48,696 nucleotides of DNA from Chryseobacterium pennipullorum (GCF_003384725.1 NZ_QNVV01000027.1:1-48696); one strand, 5' to 3'; shown: positions 17,058 to 25,321, numbered from the stretch's first letter. The notes: a model not told the origin generated them from the letters alone. Made by a program: numbers and translations.

Positions 17058-17590
17058 GAAATAAACTAGCGTGTTTAAGTTTTTAAGGCTGCAAAGATGA
17101 CTATTTATTTTTGAATTGAGTGTTAAATCTTAATGAAGGTGCTTTATGAAAAGAAAATAGAGAGCAGTTTGCTCTTTATATTGATGATATGATATTCATA
17201 TAGTTTTTTAATTTACAGTTCATTACAGATGGGAGGTAGGGTAGATAAGGAATTTATTTAGAGAGCGTATAATTAGAAACTTTCTTTTTCTTCTTTAGAT
17301 CAATGCAGTGGATATTTAAGTTACCTCTGCAGTTTGTTCCAGCAAAATCTTGCTATCTGTTTAAATTTCAGCAGGGTTGTTGTTGTTTTTGAGGATGCGA
17401 AATATAGATTAATTGAATGGTCAGTAATATCAAATGATAAAACTTTTCTAAAAGTTCTGAGAATGCAAATAGATGAAGGGCTGGGGTATTTATACGATAT
17501 AGTTCAAAGAGAATAGACTTAGCCGGCTCGTCTATTAAATCAGCCACTGACATAAGTATAAAATTTATATTAATAAAATTGATAAAAAAT
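17058..17590. other. Intergenic region without a convincing gene
   Basis: AT-rich spacer between the divergent TonB receptor gene and the tRNA gene. Short open frames on both strands (17334-17516 plus, 17368-17631 minus) lack family features, overlap one another, and one runs into the tRNA promoter. Apart from the likely receptor promoter near 17058-17110 nothing recognisable is seen. Confidence 0.6.
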
Positions 17591-17620
17591 TTGCAGATAT
17601 CAATTAAATACTTACTTTTG
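17591..17620 (+). promoter_or_regulatory. Promoter of tRNA-Ala
   Basis: TTG at 17591-17593, a 19-base spacer and TACTTTTG at 17613-17620 give an exact match to the Bacteroidota housekeeping promoter, 15 bases before the tRNA. Confidence 0.75.
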
Positions 17621-17635
17621 TACCGCTTCAAAAAA

Positions 17636-17709
17636 GGGGGATTGGCGCAGTTGGCTAGCGCGTTTGACTGGCAGTCAAAAGGTCACGGGTTCGAATCCCG
17701 TATTCTCCA
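17636..17709 (+). tRNA. tRNA-Ala (anticodon GGC)
   Basis: The 74-nt sequence folds as a cloverleaf. The acceptor GGGGGAT pairs with ATTCTCC, including the alanine identity pair G3-U70. The D-stem is GCGC/GCGC, the anticodon stem TTTGA/TCAAA has loop CTGGCAG (anticodon GGC), and the T-arm is ACGGG-TTCGAAT-CCCGT. The discriminator base is A and CCA is not encoded. The gene has a consensus promoter and is followed by a terminator. A decayed integrase start lies 91 bases downstream, suggesting this tRNA served as an integration site. Confidence 0.93.
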
Positions 17710-17716
17710 CAACGAC

Positions 17717-17740
17717 AAAGCCCTTCCACGGGGCTTTTTT
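17717..17740 (+). terminator. Terminator of the tRNA-Ala transcript
   Basis: AAAGCCC (17717-17723) pairs with GGGCTTT (17731-17737), followed by T residues. Confidence 0.75.
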
Positions 17741-17760
17741 CAGATTTAGACTTTTTGGAA

Positions 17761-17800
17761 GCGTATTAATCAGTAACAAAATCAGTAACAATTAATACGC
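17761..17800. repeat. 10-bp perfect inverted repeat enclosing a duplicated TCAGTAACA word
   Basis: GCGTATTAAT (17761-17770) and ATTAATACGC (17791-17800) are exact reverse complements. The 20-base spacer contains CAGTAAC twice, 14 bases apart. The element ends directly at the start codon of the integrase remnant (17801) and lies 51 bases beyond the tRNA. It could be a recombination or integrase-binding site, or an operator of the integrase gene. That role is inference. Confidence 0.6.
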
Positions 17801-18003
17801 ATGAAAAATTTAAACTTCGGATACAAGAGATCCGACTTTCTAGTGACCAATTTAAAAGATAATTGGTTTGTACAGTCCCGTTTCTATGAGGCTGACAGAG
17901 ATAAACCATTACTTATCGGTGAAGACTTAACAAGTTTAAGGATGAGAAAGAACGAAAGCAAATCGAAAAGCTGCTTTTAAAGCAGATGACTCCTTTTTCT
18001 TGA
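17801..18003 (+). pseudogene. Remnant of a tyrosine-recombinase (integrase) N-terminus
   Basis: The first frame reads MKNLNFGYKRSDFLVTNLKD followed by WFVQSRFYEADRDKP (stop at 17980). From 17926 another frame continues with LNKFKDEKERKQIEKLLLKQ and ends MTPFS at 18003. Together this resembles the arm/SAM-like N-terminal start of Bacteroidota integrases (W-x-V-x-x-x-F-Y-x-A ... L-N-x-x-K-D-x-x-E-R). The gene is both frameshifted and missing the core-binding and catalytic domains. Its position next to a tRNA fits a decayed or largely deleted mobile element. The family call rests on motif resemblance only. Confidence 0.5.
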
Positions 18004-18091
18004 TAAATTCTTATATTACAGGAGTATTTGTAATTTGAACAGAAATTATCCGTAATATGGGTAATGTAAAAAACTCCTTAAATTAAGATGT

Positions 18092-18962
18092 ATGAAAAAG
18101 TTGAAGCAGTATCCTTTTTTACATACCTTTAATCCTATCCAAAAGATCAATGCAACAACGATTGTAGAACGGCTAAGCCGAAAGCCACATCAGCTGTTTC
18201 AGCCTCATCTGACGGATTTTTATATGATCTATCTTTTTACAGATGGAACAGGAATACACTCTGTAGATTTTAATGATGTTGAGGTTATTCCCGGAAATAT
18301 TCTATTTATGAGCAAAGGGCAGGTGCACCATTTTGATCCTTTAGAAACCTATGATGGAAAAACCATTGTTTTTACAGAAGATTTTTTTTGCAGATCCGAG
18401 GCCCATCGAAGTTTTCTAAATCGGACGGCACTTTTCAATGACCCTTTACGCCTCGCTTACTTTGATTCTGGTGTACATTATAATGTTTTTACAACCCTTT
18501 ATCAATTCATTGTAGATGAATTAAAAAATGTACCTGATGAGAATCAAACGGAGATTCTTCATAACTATCTTTTCAATGTGTTGCTGACCGCAGAGCGGCT
18601 TTATAATCCAACAGAGAAAAATAGATTACCCTCCCGAAATCAGCTGCTAGTTTACGATTTTAAAAGACTGGTAAATAAAAATCTTTTTAATCATTATACT
18701 ATTGAGCAATATGCAGCTCTTCTCAATGTAACGACACGATCGCTTCAGGGGGCCTTTGCAGAATCTGAGAATAAAACACCAAAAGGATGGCTTACAGAAA
18801 GACTCGTACTTGAAATCAAAAGGACACTGACCTACGAAACCATGTCCGTTAGTGAAGTCGCCTTACTATATGGGCTTTAAAGAAACATCGAATTTTATCA
18901 GCTTTTTCAAAAAGAATACTGGGTTTACACCAGCGGATTTCAGGCTTCGTTTAACACATTAG
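18092..18962 (+). pseudogene. AraC-family transcriptional regulator, frameshifted in the last HTH
   Basis: The open frame from 18092 stops at 18880 after 262 residues. It contains an N-terminal cupin-like sensing domain (about 40-130, with VEVIPGNILFMSKGQVHHF) and the first helix-turn-helix of the AraC domain (YTIEQYAALLNVTTRSLQGAF). It then breaks in the second one at SVSEVALLYG. In the +1 frame the expected continuation is intact: FKETSNFISFFKKNTGFTPA through DFRLRLTH with stop at 18960-18962. Removing one G from GGG near 18870 would restore a normal-length regulator of about 289 residues. This is either a recent inactivation or a homopolymer sequencing error. Confidence 0.75.
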
Positions 18963-19061
18963 TTTCGCATTTTTATAATTTAATTACCTTTATCTATAAT
19001 ACTTTTGAACGCTATTGCTTTTAATATTGCATTACAAAATTTCATGATTAAATTTCAATAA

Positions 19062-19946
19062 ATGAAAACATCAATTATTAAAAGAATTCAAACGGACCCT
19101 GTAATGGTAGCGATTCTGTTATTGTCTCTTTTACTATTTTTCTTTCTTATTTTCAATGCATCAGGAATGTTTTTTGGAAATAATGATACACATCTTAAAT
19201 ATCTAAATATATACTCACGCGAGCCCTTGGCTGTAATTTCTTTTTCACAGGTTATGATTTTTAGGATGATAGGATTTGTTTTGGGAATTGCTGCTGTTTT
19301 TTATCTCATTTCCCTCTGCACTGTTGAGGCAGTAGGTTCAGAACGTCGTTATTTTTTTCTGGAATGGGCTGCTTTTACTTCAATTGTGGGACTGTCGCTA
19401 TTCGGAGGTTTAATAAGGAGTGTTGGCAATCAGCAGGGAGCAGCAAATATTTATTTTTTTACCATACTTCTGTACCTTTCTCTACGTTTGATAGAAAAAA
19501 AATATGGACAGGTATCAAAATTTATCCTAAAAGAAATGTATCTATTACCTGTTTATTTTACCCTTTTTTATACAATGGGTCTTCCGGGATGGGCAAAATT
19601 ATTTGGTCATGCAAAGGTGATCGAAAAATATGAAAGAATGTTCGCGGGTAGTTTTGTAGCCGATTTACCTGGCGGAACTCCTTTTATGATCTATTTTTTA
19701 GGAATACTTGAACTTATCATTCCAATTCTTTTAATTATCAGCCTGGTGAAAGGGGAGTTTAAATGGGGTAAAGCTAAACCTTGGTTCAATATGGCGATGG
19801 TAATAACATGTTTAACTTTTATGATGCTATGTGTTGGACTGACCATTATTTTCAATTTTGCAGGCGCTGCCAATCTAATTTTCTATTTTGTTTTAACATT
19901 TTTTATTTTAGCGTCAGCACGTAAAGAAAATAACTGCAATTCTTAA
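19062..19946 (+). CDS. Multi-pass membrane protein with DoxX-like C-terminal half
   Basis: This 294-residue protein has about eight hydrophobic segments. The first is VAILLLSLLLFFFLIFNASG. The second half has the order seen in DoxX-like proteins: a first helix with GWAKLFG, the loop KYERMFAGSFVADLPGG, then three helices beginning FMIYFLGILELIIPILLIISLV. No catalytic motif is visible. It lies 99 bases after the frameshifted AraC gene in the same direction and is closed by the terminator at 20000-20043. It may be the regulated target of that AraC protein, which is inference from position only. Confidence 0.65.
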   Translation: MKTSIIKRIQTDPVMVAILLLSLLLFFFLIFNASGMFFGNNDTHLKYLNIYSREPLAVISFSQVMIFRMIGFVLGIAAVFYLISLCTVEAVGSERRYFFLEWAAFTSIVGLSLFGGLIRSVGNQQGAANIYFFTILLYLSLRLIEKKYGQVSKFILKEMYLLPVYFTLFYTMGLPGWAKLFGHAKVIEKYERMFAGSFVADLPGGTPFMIYFLGILELIIPILLIISLVKGEFKWGKAKPWFNMAMVITCLTFMMLCVGLTIIFNFAGAANLIFYFVLTFFILASARKENNCNS

Positions 19947-19999
19947 ATCATCCGCTAAGTATCGAAACCATCCAGAGATCTTTAGGTATGTAAATAAAG

Positions 20000-20043
20000 A
20001 ATACTCCCTGAAAGTTAGATAATTTCAGGGAGTATTGTATTTT
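20000..20043 (+). terminator. Terminator after the DoxX-like gene
   Basis: AATACTCCCTGAAA (20000-20013) pairs perfectly with TTTCAGGGAGTATT (20023-20036), followed by GTATTTTT. Confidence 0.75.
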
Positions 20044-20132
20044 TCAGCGGGTTCGCTGATTCAAATAGTAATAAAAAATCATGGCAAAATAAGTTTAAGA
20101 ACTAAAGACTTCTTATATGTATGAAACAGAAA

Positions 20133-20151
20133 ACCCCGGAAATTCCGGGGT
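20133..20151 (-). terminator. Minus-strand-oriented terminator hairpin
   Basis: ACCCCGGA and TCCGGGGT form a perfect 8-bp stem. On the minus strand it is followed by TTTCTG, on the plus strand by ACAAATT, so it points to minus-strand transcription. Confidence 0.5.
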
Positions 20152-20237
20152 ACAAATTAAATAAACGGGTGATGAAAAATTCTTATTAAAAGTACGATGT
20201 TTGGGAATAATTCCTTTATGAGTTGGGTCATAAAAAA

Positions 20238-20253
20238 ACCTCCCGAAGGAGGT
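20238..20253 (-). terminator. Minus-strand-oriented terminator hairpin
   Basis: ACCTCC (20238-20243) and GGAGGT (20248-20253) close a stable tetraloop (TTCG read on the minus strand). A run of seven T follows on the minus strand. Confidence 0.6.
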
Positions 20254-20301
20254 AAAAGTGCAAAATAAATTATAAGTTATGTGATGTGATGGTCAGTGAA
20301 A

Positions 20302-20329
20302 AATATTCCCGTGCAAACACGGGAATATT
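20302..20329 (-). terminator. Minus-strand-oriented terminator hairpin
   Basis: AATATTCCCGTG (20302-20313) pairs perfectly with CACGGGAATATT (20318-20329). Read on the minus strand the stem runs into a T-rich tail. Confidence 0.5.
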
Positions 20330-20694
20330 GTAGTTCCCTTAATAGCTATTATTTAATAGTTGTGACAAAATCAACAATGTTAATGCCAAATACATCACTA
20401 TTTCATGAAATGTGTATTTTTGTGGTATCTTTTTATAGAGCGCTAAACCAGAAGGAATCCATTACGCGTTTTCGTAGTCCGGATTCATTTTGTTTAAGGA
20501 TTATTTCACTTTTGAACAGTCTTACTTTGTTATAAAACAAAAAATAAATTTCACCACTTTTGCATAGGAGTAAAATAAACCTGCATTCCTGCTGTGTTTC
20601 ACTTTATCTAATATTTTAATTTAATTTATTCGTTAATAATGTAATTATAATTAAAAAAAATAATAAGTTTTTTGCATAGAAGGTATCTAATTCT

Positions 20695-20724
20695 TTGAAT
20701 AGTGATTTGTTTTATATATATTTA
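20695..20724 (+). promoter_or_regulatory. Promoter of the HELTH lipoprotein gene
   Basis: TTG (20695-20697), a 19-base spacer and TATATTTA (20717-20724), 30 bases before the start codon at 20755. Confidence 0.55.
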
Positions 20725-20754
20725 CCTACCTAATAACAACAAAAAACAAAAACC

Positions 20755-22497
20755 ATGAAAACAACTACTTTTTGGGCATCTTGTGTCCTTTTAGTCTCTA
20801 TGCTTGTGGGGTGTCAGCAGGAAGATCTGCTGCAGTCCGCACAGGAAGAAGGTAAGACCCACCAAAGAAATCAGTCACAATCCCGTATGGTAGAGGGTTT
20901 GATCCCTTTTACCGTAGACAATGTGCAGGCTGCTTTACCCATCGTTCTCACCTACTACAGAACAAACAGGCCCATTGTGGCGGAAAAATTTGCCCACTAT
21001 CAGGTAGAGCCTACCCATGTGTATTACAAATTTATGCCGCAGGACAGCATTCAGCAGGCCAGGTTGATGGAGGCTGAAGATGTGTTGCAGCTTACTACCA
21101 GTCCTTTGGAGTTCAGCCGTACAGAACGTACAGAGGATCCCGTTGAGGATGAAATACCTGTATATTACGGAATAGCAAAGTACAACGCGGCTGTTCCTGA
21201 TGTTCCTCATGATGTAATTGCGAAACTGCATTTTACAGATGAGGACAGGCTGGAAGACATGCAGGCAAATTACGATGAGATCGAGTTTAAACAGAATCTG
21301 ATGTATGAAACGCGAAAAATTGCAGGACATCTGGATGACGAGGAGCTGAATGAAGGATATATGAACTATGAAGAAGGTATTCAGGATAAAAACAACGGCA
21401 GTGGAGCTGCCAGCAGGTTGTTTGCAAAGAAATGGAGACCTTCCGGAAATATCAGGGTGGAGGAAGACATTGTACGGACCAACAACAGCAGCAAAAACCA
21501 TTATGAAGGGGTAAAAAGAGCTACTGTAAATGTCCTCAAATGGGGATGGCTGCAGGTAGAGCAGGGGACAACGGACGGAAACGGATATTTTTCTACCGGG
21601 ACTACCTATACCAAAAATGTTCATTATAAAGTGAAATTTAAGCATGATTATGTGACTGTTAAAGAAGGGAATTTCTACAATACGGCAGATTATTTCTCAG
21701 GGGAACATAAAAGAGCACCGTTGAATATCACGTTTATGAAAGACGGACCATTATCCCACTATCATTTCTTTGCGTTGGTTCATAATGCTTCTTACGATTA
21801 TTACAACCGTTGCTTAAGTAAATTCGGACTTCATAACCCGGGTAAGCTTAATATTACAGCACTGTATTATGGTTCCAATTCCAATTCAGGAGCACAATGG
21901 TATCCGTTTAATTCAGCGATAAGAGTATCACGTTCCAGCAGTGGATTTTATAGAGGAAGCGATGGGATTTATGCCACTACAGTCCATGAGCTGACCCACA
22001 ACAGCCAAAGAAAAATGGATCCGGGGATGTTCAGTTTACTGTATAGTGGAAACAAACAACGTAAACTCATGATTGAATCCTGGGCAGAAGGGGTAGAAAC
22101 GATCGTTACCAATGATCGATATACAAGTATGTTCAGCTCAAACGGATATGGAGTTTACAGAAGCAGCACAAGAGGTACCCATGCTTCTACACTGGTTTGG
22201 AACGGACTCAGACAGCATCAGTCGATTTCTGATATGAACGCGTACACACCGTTGGTTATTGATCTGGTAGATAATTTCAATCAGAGTCTGGTATTGAATA
22301 ATCCCAACATTCCCAATGAAAGAGTATATGGATATACCCTCGCGCAGATACAGACCGCGCTAAATACATCCCGTACCCTGGATCAATGGAAAGGAAGATT
22401 GGAAAGTCTGTATAGCAACAGCACAGAGCCAATGCTGGGAGATGTATTTGGCTATGCGCAAACTGTTTTAAGCAACAGTGCCAATTGGACAGATTAA
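20755..22497 (+). CDS. Lipoprotein with HExxH metallopeptidase motif
   Basis: This 580-residue protein has a lipoprotein signal peptide (LLVSMLVGC, Cys20), an acidic N-terminal third (about 60-220) and a C-terminal domain with the zinc motif HELTH at about residue 418. About 30 residues later comes an E-rich helix (LMIESWAEGVETIV) able to supply the third, glutamate ligand. This arrangement is that of gluzincin-like peptidases. I do not recognise a named family, and the N-terminal part has no familiar fold. The protein is predicted to be anchored on the cell surface or in the outer membrane. It is a single gene with its own promoter and a terminator downstream. Activity is inferred from the motif alone. 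Confidence 0.8.
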   Translation: MKTTTFWASCVLLVSMLVGCQQEDLLQSAQEEGKTHQRNQSQSRMVEGLIPFTVDNVQAALPIVLTYYRTNRPIVAEKFAHYQVEPTHVYYKFMPQDSIQQARLMEAEDVLQLTTSPLEFSRTERTEDPVEDEIPVYYGIAKYNAAVPDVPHDVIAKLHFTDEDRLEDMQANYDEIEFKQNLMYETRKIAGHLDDEELNEGYMNYEEGIQDKNNGSGAASRLFAKKWRPSGNIRVEEDIVRTNNSSKNHYEGVKRATVNVLKWGWLQVEQGTTDGNGYFSTGTTYTKNVHYKVKFKHDYVTVKEGNFYNTADYFSGEHKRAPLNITFMKDGPLSHYHFFALVHNASYDYYNRCLSKFGLHNPGKLNITALYYGSNSNSGAQWYPFNSAIRVSRSSSGFYRGSDGIYATTVHELTHNSQRKMDPGMFSLLYSGNKQRKLMIESWAEGVETIVTNDRYTSMFSSNGYGVYRSSTRGTHASTLVWNGLRQHQSISDMNAYTPLVIDLVDNFNQSLVLNNPNIPNERVYGYTLAQIQTALNTSRTLDQWKGRLESLYSNSTEPMLGDVFGYAQTVLSNSANWTD

Positions 22498-22592
22498 GCA
22501 ATAAATAGAACCGACACTACTTCTGTTCTTATTGATATTGTAGCATACTACTGATGCCGTTCGGTTTTTTTGTCCGGACAATACATCTACTG

Positions 22593-22620
22593 AAGAGCCG
22601 CCATTATTGCGGCTCTTTTT
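22593..22620 (+). terminator. Terminator after the HELTH lipoprotein gene
   Basis: AAGAGCCGC (22593-22601) pairs perfectly with GCGGCTCTT (22609-22617), followed by T residues. An earlier weaker AACCGA/TCGGTT stem with a T-run ends near 22571. Confidence 0.75.
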
Positions 22621-22753
22621 AATTTTAATCTTTTCGTCAGTAGTGCTGATATTTGGTCAGCGTAATGAAGGACGGAGCAATTTCTCTTTTCCTACAATTT
22701 AGTAAGTAAAAGAAAAAGAGCTTTTTTTTAATGAAATTTGTCAAAAAAAAGAA

Positions 22754-23125
22754 ATGGAAACTATTAAAACCGTTATTTATTGGATAGGGTATGCGTATTA
22801 CCTATATGTTTTTGGCTATGCATCTTTGTATAAAGTATTTCAGAAAACATCCATGATGCAAAGTATGAATTCTTTGGGATTTAATACGACCTGGACGATT
22901 CTTATAGGAGTCCTGGAATTATTAGGCGTTATGATGCTGGTGCTGGGATTGTTTAAACCTCAATTTAGAAATATTGCAGCATTATATTTATTCCCATTCG
23001 CAGTTGGCGCGTTCACTACTCACATGGCACACCATGAATACAATCATTATTACAACTCTTTATGGATGTGCATTATTTCAGTTGTTTTGCTTGTTCTCGA
23101 TAAAAATTTCAAAATAGTGGTGTAA
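22754..23125 (+). CDS. DoxX-family membrane protein
   Basis: This 123-residue protein has four predicted membrane helices (YWIGYAYYLYVFGYASLYKV, TWTILIGVLELLGVMMLVLGL, IAALYLFPFAVGAFTTHMAH, LWMCIISVVLLVLD), the size and order of DoxX-like proteins. The ILIGVLELLG helix is typical. Function in this family is poorly defined, though links to quinone or thiol chemistry and oxidative stress have been described for some members. It is convergent with an HxlR-type regulator 139 bases away. Such pairs are frequent, so HxlR may control it. Confidence 0.8.
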   Translation: METIKTVIYWIGYAYYLYVFGYASLYKVFQKTSMMQSMNSLGFNTTWTILIGVLELLGVMMLVLGLFKPQFRNIAALYLFPFAVGAFTTHMAHHEYNHYYNSLWMCIISVVLLVLDKNFKIVV

Positions 23126-23264
23126 GTAAAACCTTAAAAGATGATCTCAATATTGAAATCTTTAGATTTCAGCATGAACGTACCAAATTTATATTGCAGT
23201 ATTGGTGGCTAAAAGCAATGATGTCAATCCGGTTTTTCAATTTTTCGGTAATTAATTCATATAC

Positions 23265-23636
23265 TCAGAGTTTTATATCTTGCTTATCGTTCAGCTGATC
23301 TCCCCAGAGATTCATCAGATCAATGAGTTCTTTTAAGGAATTTCCTTTTTTGGTCAGCATATATTCCACTTTGGGTGGAAACCCCTCGTACTCAATTTTT
23401 TCGATCAAAGCATCATTTTCAAGTTCTTTCAATTTGGAACTGAGTATACGTTCAGAAATTCCAACGAGTTTTTCTTTCAATTGGGAGTAACGCAGCTTTT
23501 GGTCATTCAGCAGATAGGCGAGAATGTTAATCTTCCATCTTCCGCCGATCATGGATAAGGTCACAGAAAGTCCGCAATTATTTTTCCAATATATTTCGTT
23601 GAGACTGTTTGTTGAGTTTTCTTTTCTGTCTGTCAT
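23265..23636 (-). CDS. HxlR-family transcriptional regulator
   Basis: This 123-residue winged-helix protein has the HxlR signature: a Cys near the N-terminus (NNCGLSVTLSMIGGRWKINI), helix-turn-helix LLNDQKLRYSQLKEKLVGIS followed by RILSSKLKELENDALI, and a wing with EYMLTKKGNSLKELIDLM. In some HxlR proteins the N-terminal Cys senses quinones, aldehydes or oxidants. Here it is Cys20. It faces the DoxX gene convergently. Target genes cannot be assigned from the sequence. Confidence 0.87.
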   Translation of the reverse strand: MTDRKENSTNSLNEIYWKNNCGLSVTLSMIGGRWKINILAYLLNDQKLRYSQLKEKLVGISERILSSKLKELENDALIEKIEYEGFPPKVEYMLTKKGNSLKELIDLMNLWGDQLNDKQDIKL

Positions 23637-23776
23637 TGGATTTGTGCAAAATTTTAATGATTTTGTTCATTTGTTTAACGCTATCATTACGTATTATTTT
23701 AAATATCAATATGTAAAAGCAAATGTACAAAACAGAAGCAGAGCTGTTGATATTCTATATCTATATATGATATTAT

Positions 23777-23815
23777 AAAACCCAGCTTCAATACATATTG
23801 CAGCTGGGTTTTTAT
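23777..23815 (-). terminator. Terminator after the secreted 227-residue protein gene
   Basis: AAAACCCAGCT (23777-23787) pairs with AGCTGGGTTTT (23802-23812). T-runs lie on both sides. It lies 22 bases beyond the minus-strand stop at 23837. Confidence 0.75.
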
Positions 23816-23836
23816 CAAATTAACTATTTTTACTTG

Positions 23837-24520
23837 TTATAAGCTTCTTGATCGGGATACAGAAATCAGATAGATCAGATGGGCAAACATGCTTCGCTTA
23901 ACAGATTCTATTTTCACATCACCGGTTCCCTGTGTGATGGTTGTAACAATATCAGTACTACACGGGCCATTGAAATTGGCACTTCCCAAATAATTAGCGA
24001 CATTGGCTGAGGGATAAGAGATTCTCGGATAGTCCGGAGGCGTCTGATTTGCTACCGGAGCAATACCTGCAAATCCTTTGTTATCAATATAGCGCGCATT
24101 CCATGTTCCCAAAAACTGACCATTATTGATATTAATTCCCTGACCGACCACAATTTGAGTATCTACAGCATTGGTAAAGCCGGCACATGAGCTGTAATGG
24201 TTTACGACCACGGTACAGGAAGATGCATTATCCGTAGGCAGGAAGCATTTTCCTTCATAGATCGTGGCTCTCTGTTCAGTAGCAGTGGTAGAGGTATTTA
24301 GGATCGCTTTTGGTGAAAAAATCTCTTCCGGTGAAATTAACGACAAAACGCCCTGTGAGTCTGCCGTAACAATTTTTTTTTCAGTGTTTGCCAGGTTTCT
24401 TACCCTTACTGACCCATTAACGTCCAGAGTATTGGTTGGAGACGATGTGTTAACCCCTACCTGAGCGTTCAAACTTCCATAAAAAGCAAATGCTGCCCAA
24501 AAAAAATTTTTTGTTTTCAT
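23837..24520 (-). CDS. Secreted protein with VGVNTSSPTNTLDVNG motif, unknown function
   Basis: This 227-residue protein has a signal peptide (MKTKNFFWAAFAFYGSLNAQ) followed directly by VGVNTSSPTNTLDVNGSVRV. That opening is very common in flavobacterial surface proteins and resembles the tail-spike/head-domain of fibre-like proteins. The central part holds several Cys (CFLPTDNASSCTVVVNHYSSCAG), perhaps disulfide-bonded. There is no enzyme motif and no T9SS sorting domain at the C-terminus. It is isolated, with a terminator behind it and a 393-bp intergenic region in front. Confidence 0.72.
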   Translation of the reverse strand: MKTKNFFWAAFAFYGSLNAQVGVNTSSPTNTLDVNGSVRVRNLANTEKKIVTADSQGVLSLISPEEIFSPKAILNTSTTATEQRATIYEGKCFLPTDNASSCTVVVNHYSSCAGFTNAVDTQIVVGQGININNGQFLGTWNARYIDNKGFAGIAPVANQTPPDYPRISYPSANVANYLGSANFNGPCSTDIVTTITQGTGDVKIESVKRSMFAHLIYLISVSRSRSL

Positions 24521-24913
24521 GTTATTAAAATTGAATGTGTTTAATTTTTCACTAATATAGGAAATATAGATGGGAAGAGAAAAATAAACTCATTAAAAAT
24601 ACTTATCAACGCAATAGGGAAGGCAAAATGACGAAATAGAAGAAAATTTTATAGCGCTTTTTTTTTGAAATCAAATTCATTTTTTTTATGCTAAACTGAT
24701 TTGGAAAATATTTGTATTTTAGCCGGAATTTGTTGATTTTTAATAAACATATCGCCCACTGGTTAAAATTCAGATAATCTGAATGAAAAAATCATTAGAT
24801 TTGCACAAAACAAAAAATAATATATTTAAGCTCTATTTTCTATACAGGACGTTGTTTACAACAGATGTAATGAGAGAATACCAGGATTTTTAGGTTATAA
24901 AACTACTGAAACT
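24521..24913. other. Divergent intergenic region
   Basis: AT-rich spacer between the divergent secreted-protein and small-lipoprotein genes. The only recognisable site is TAGATTTG at 24796-24803, an exact TAnnTTTG match on the plus strand. It would give the lipoprotein mRNA an untranslated leader of roughly 100 bases. No gene or RNA structure is evident. Confidence 0.55.
24796..24803 (+). promoter_or_regulatory. Minus-7 element for the small lipoprotein gene
   Basis: TAGATTTG fits TAnnTTTG. No TTG occurs at the normal upstream distance. Confidence 0.4.
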
Positions 24914-25282
24914 ATGAAGAAACTTTTTTTACTTTTATTAACGGCATTTTTATTTATCGGCTGCAGTTCTGATGACGAAACCATTCATGATTATGTAGGA
25001 ACATGGTCTGGTACCTATGAGGGTAGTGATAAAGGAGTCTGGAATTTTGTGATAAGTACCGAAGGAAAAGTATCCGGAACGATGCATTCCGACGTTAATA
25101 ATGACAATTATAATATTTCCGGTAATGTAAGCAATTCAGGAGATCTTAACGCAGTAGTCGGACTTCCATCAAAAGGAGAATTCAGAGGAAAACTGAATAC
25201 AGATAAAAAAGGAAGCGGAAACTGGTCCAATGCACTTCCTACTCCCGCACAGGCAGGAACCTGGAAAGGAGATAAGAAATAA
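24914..25282 (+). CDS. Small beta-rich lipoprotein
   Basis: This 122-residue protein has a clear lipoprotein signal (FLFIGCSSDDE, Cys17, followed by Ser-Ser-Asp-Asp-Glu, which resembles a Bacteroidota surface-export signal). The mature part is a repeating Gly-rich beta pattern (VGTWSGTYEGSDKGVWNFVI, GKVSGTMHS, GEFRGKLNTDKKGSGNWSN, GTWKGDKK) suggesting a small beta-barrel or sandwich. No enzymatic motif is seen. The gene is monocistronic with a bidirectional terminator shared with the convergent neighbour. Confidence 0.78.
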   Translation: MKKLFLLLLTAFLFIGCSSDDETIHDYVGTWSGTYEGSDKGVWNFVISTEGKVSGTMHSDVNNDNYNISGNVSNSGDLNAVVGLPSKGEFRGKLNTDKKGSGNWSNALPTPAQAGTWKGDKK

Positions 25283-25284
25283 AA

Positions 25285-25320
25285 AAAATAAAGTCTGCAG
25301 CGTACTGCAGACTTTATTTT
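25285..25320. terminator. Bidirectional terminator between convergent genes
   Basis: AAAATAAAGTCTGCAG (25285-25300) pairs perfectly over 16 bp with CTGCAGACTTTATTTT (25305-25320) around CGTA, with A/T tracts on both sides. Confidence 0.85.
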
Positions 25321-25321
25321 T

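Larger units (their letters stand above)
19947..20694. other. Gene-poor region with four hairpins
   Basis: No convincing gene on either strand. It holds the plus-strand terminator at 20000-20043 and three more stems at 20133-20151, 20238-20253 and 20302-20329. The T-runs of those three lie on the minus-strand side. Two tiny minus-strand frames precede two of these stems: 20157-20231 (24 codons) and 20339-20395 (18 codons, very hydrophobic). The 79-codon plus frame at 20296 begins at a GTG and runs through a hairpin, so it is not counted. Confidence 0.6.

Noticed and set aside
17368..17631. 87-codon minus-strand open frame before the tRNA
   Set aside because: It overlaps the tRNA promoter and another open frame on the other strand, and has no recognisable domain.
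20296..20535. 79-codon plus-strand open frame
   Set aside because: It begins with GTG inside a hairpin, shows no domain and no convincing translation signal, and lies in a region without coding character.
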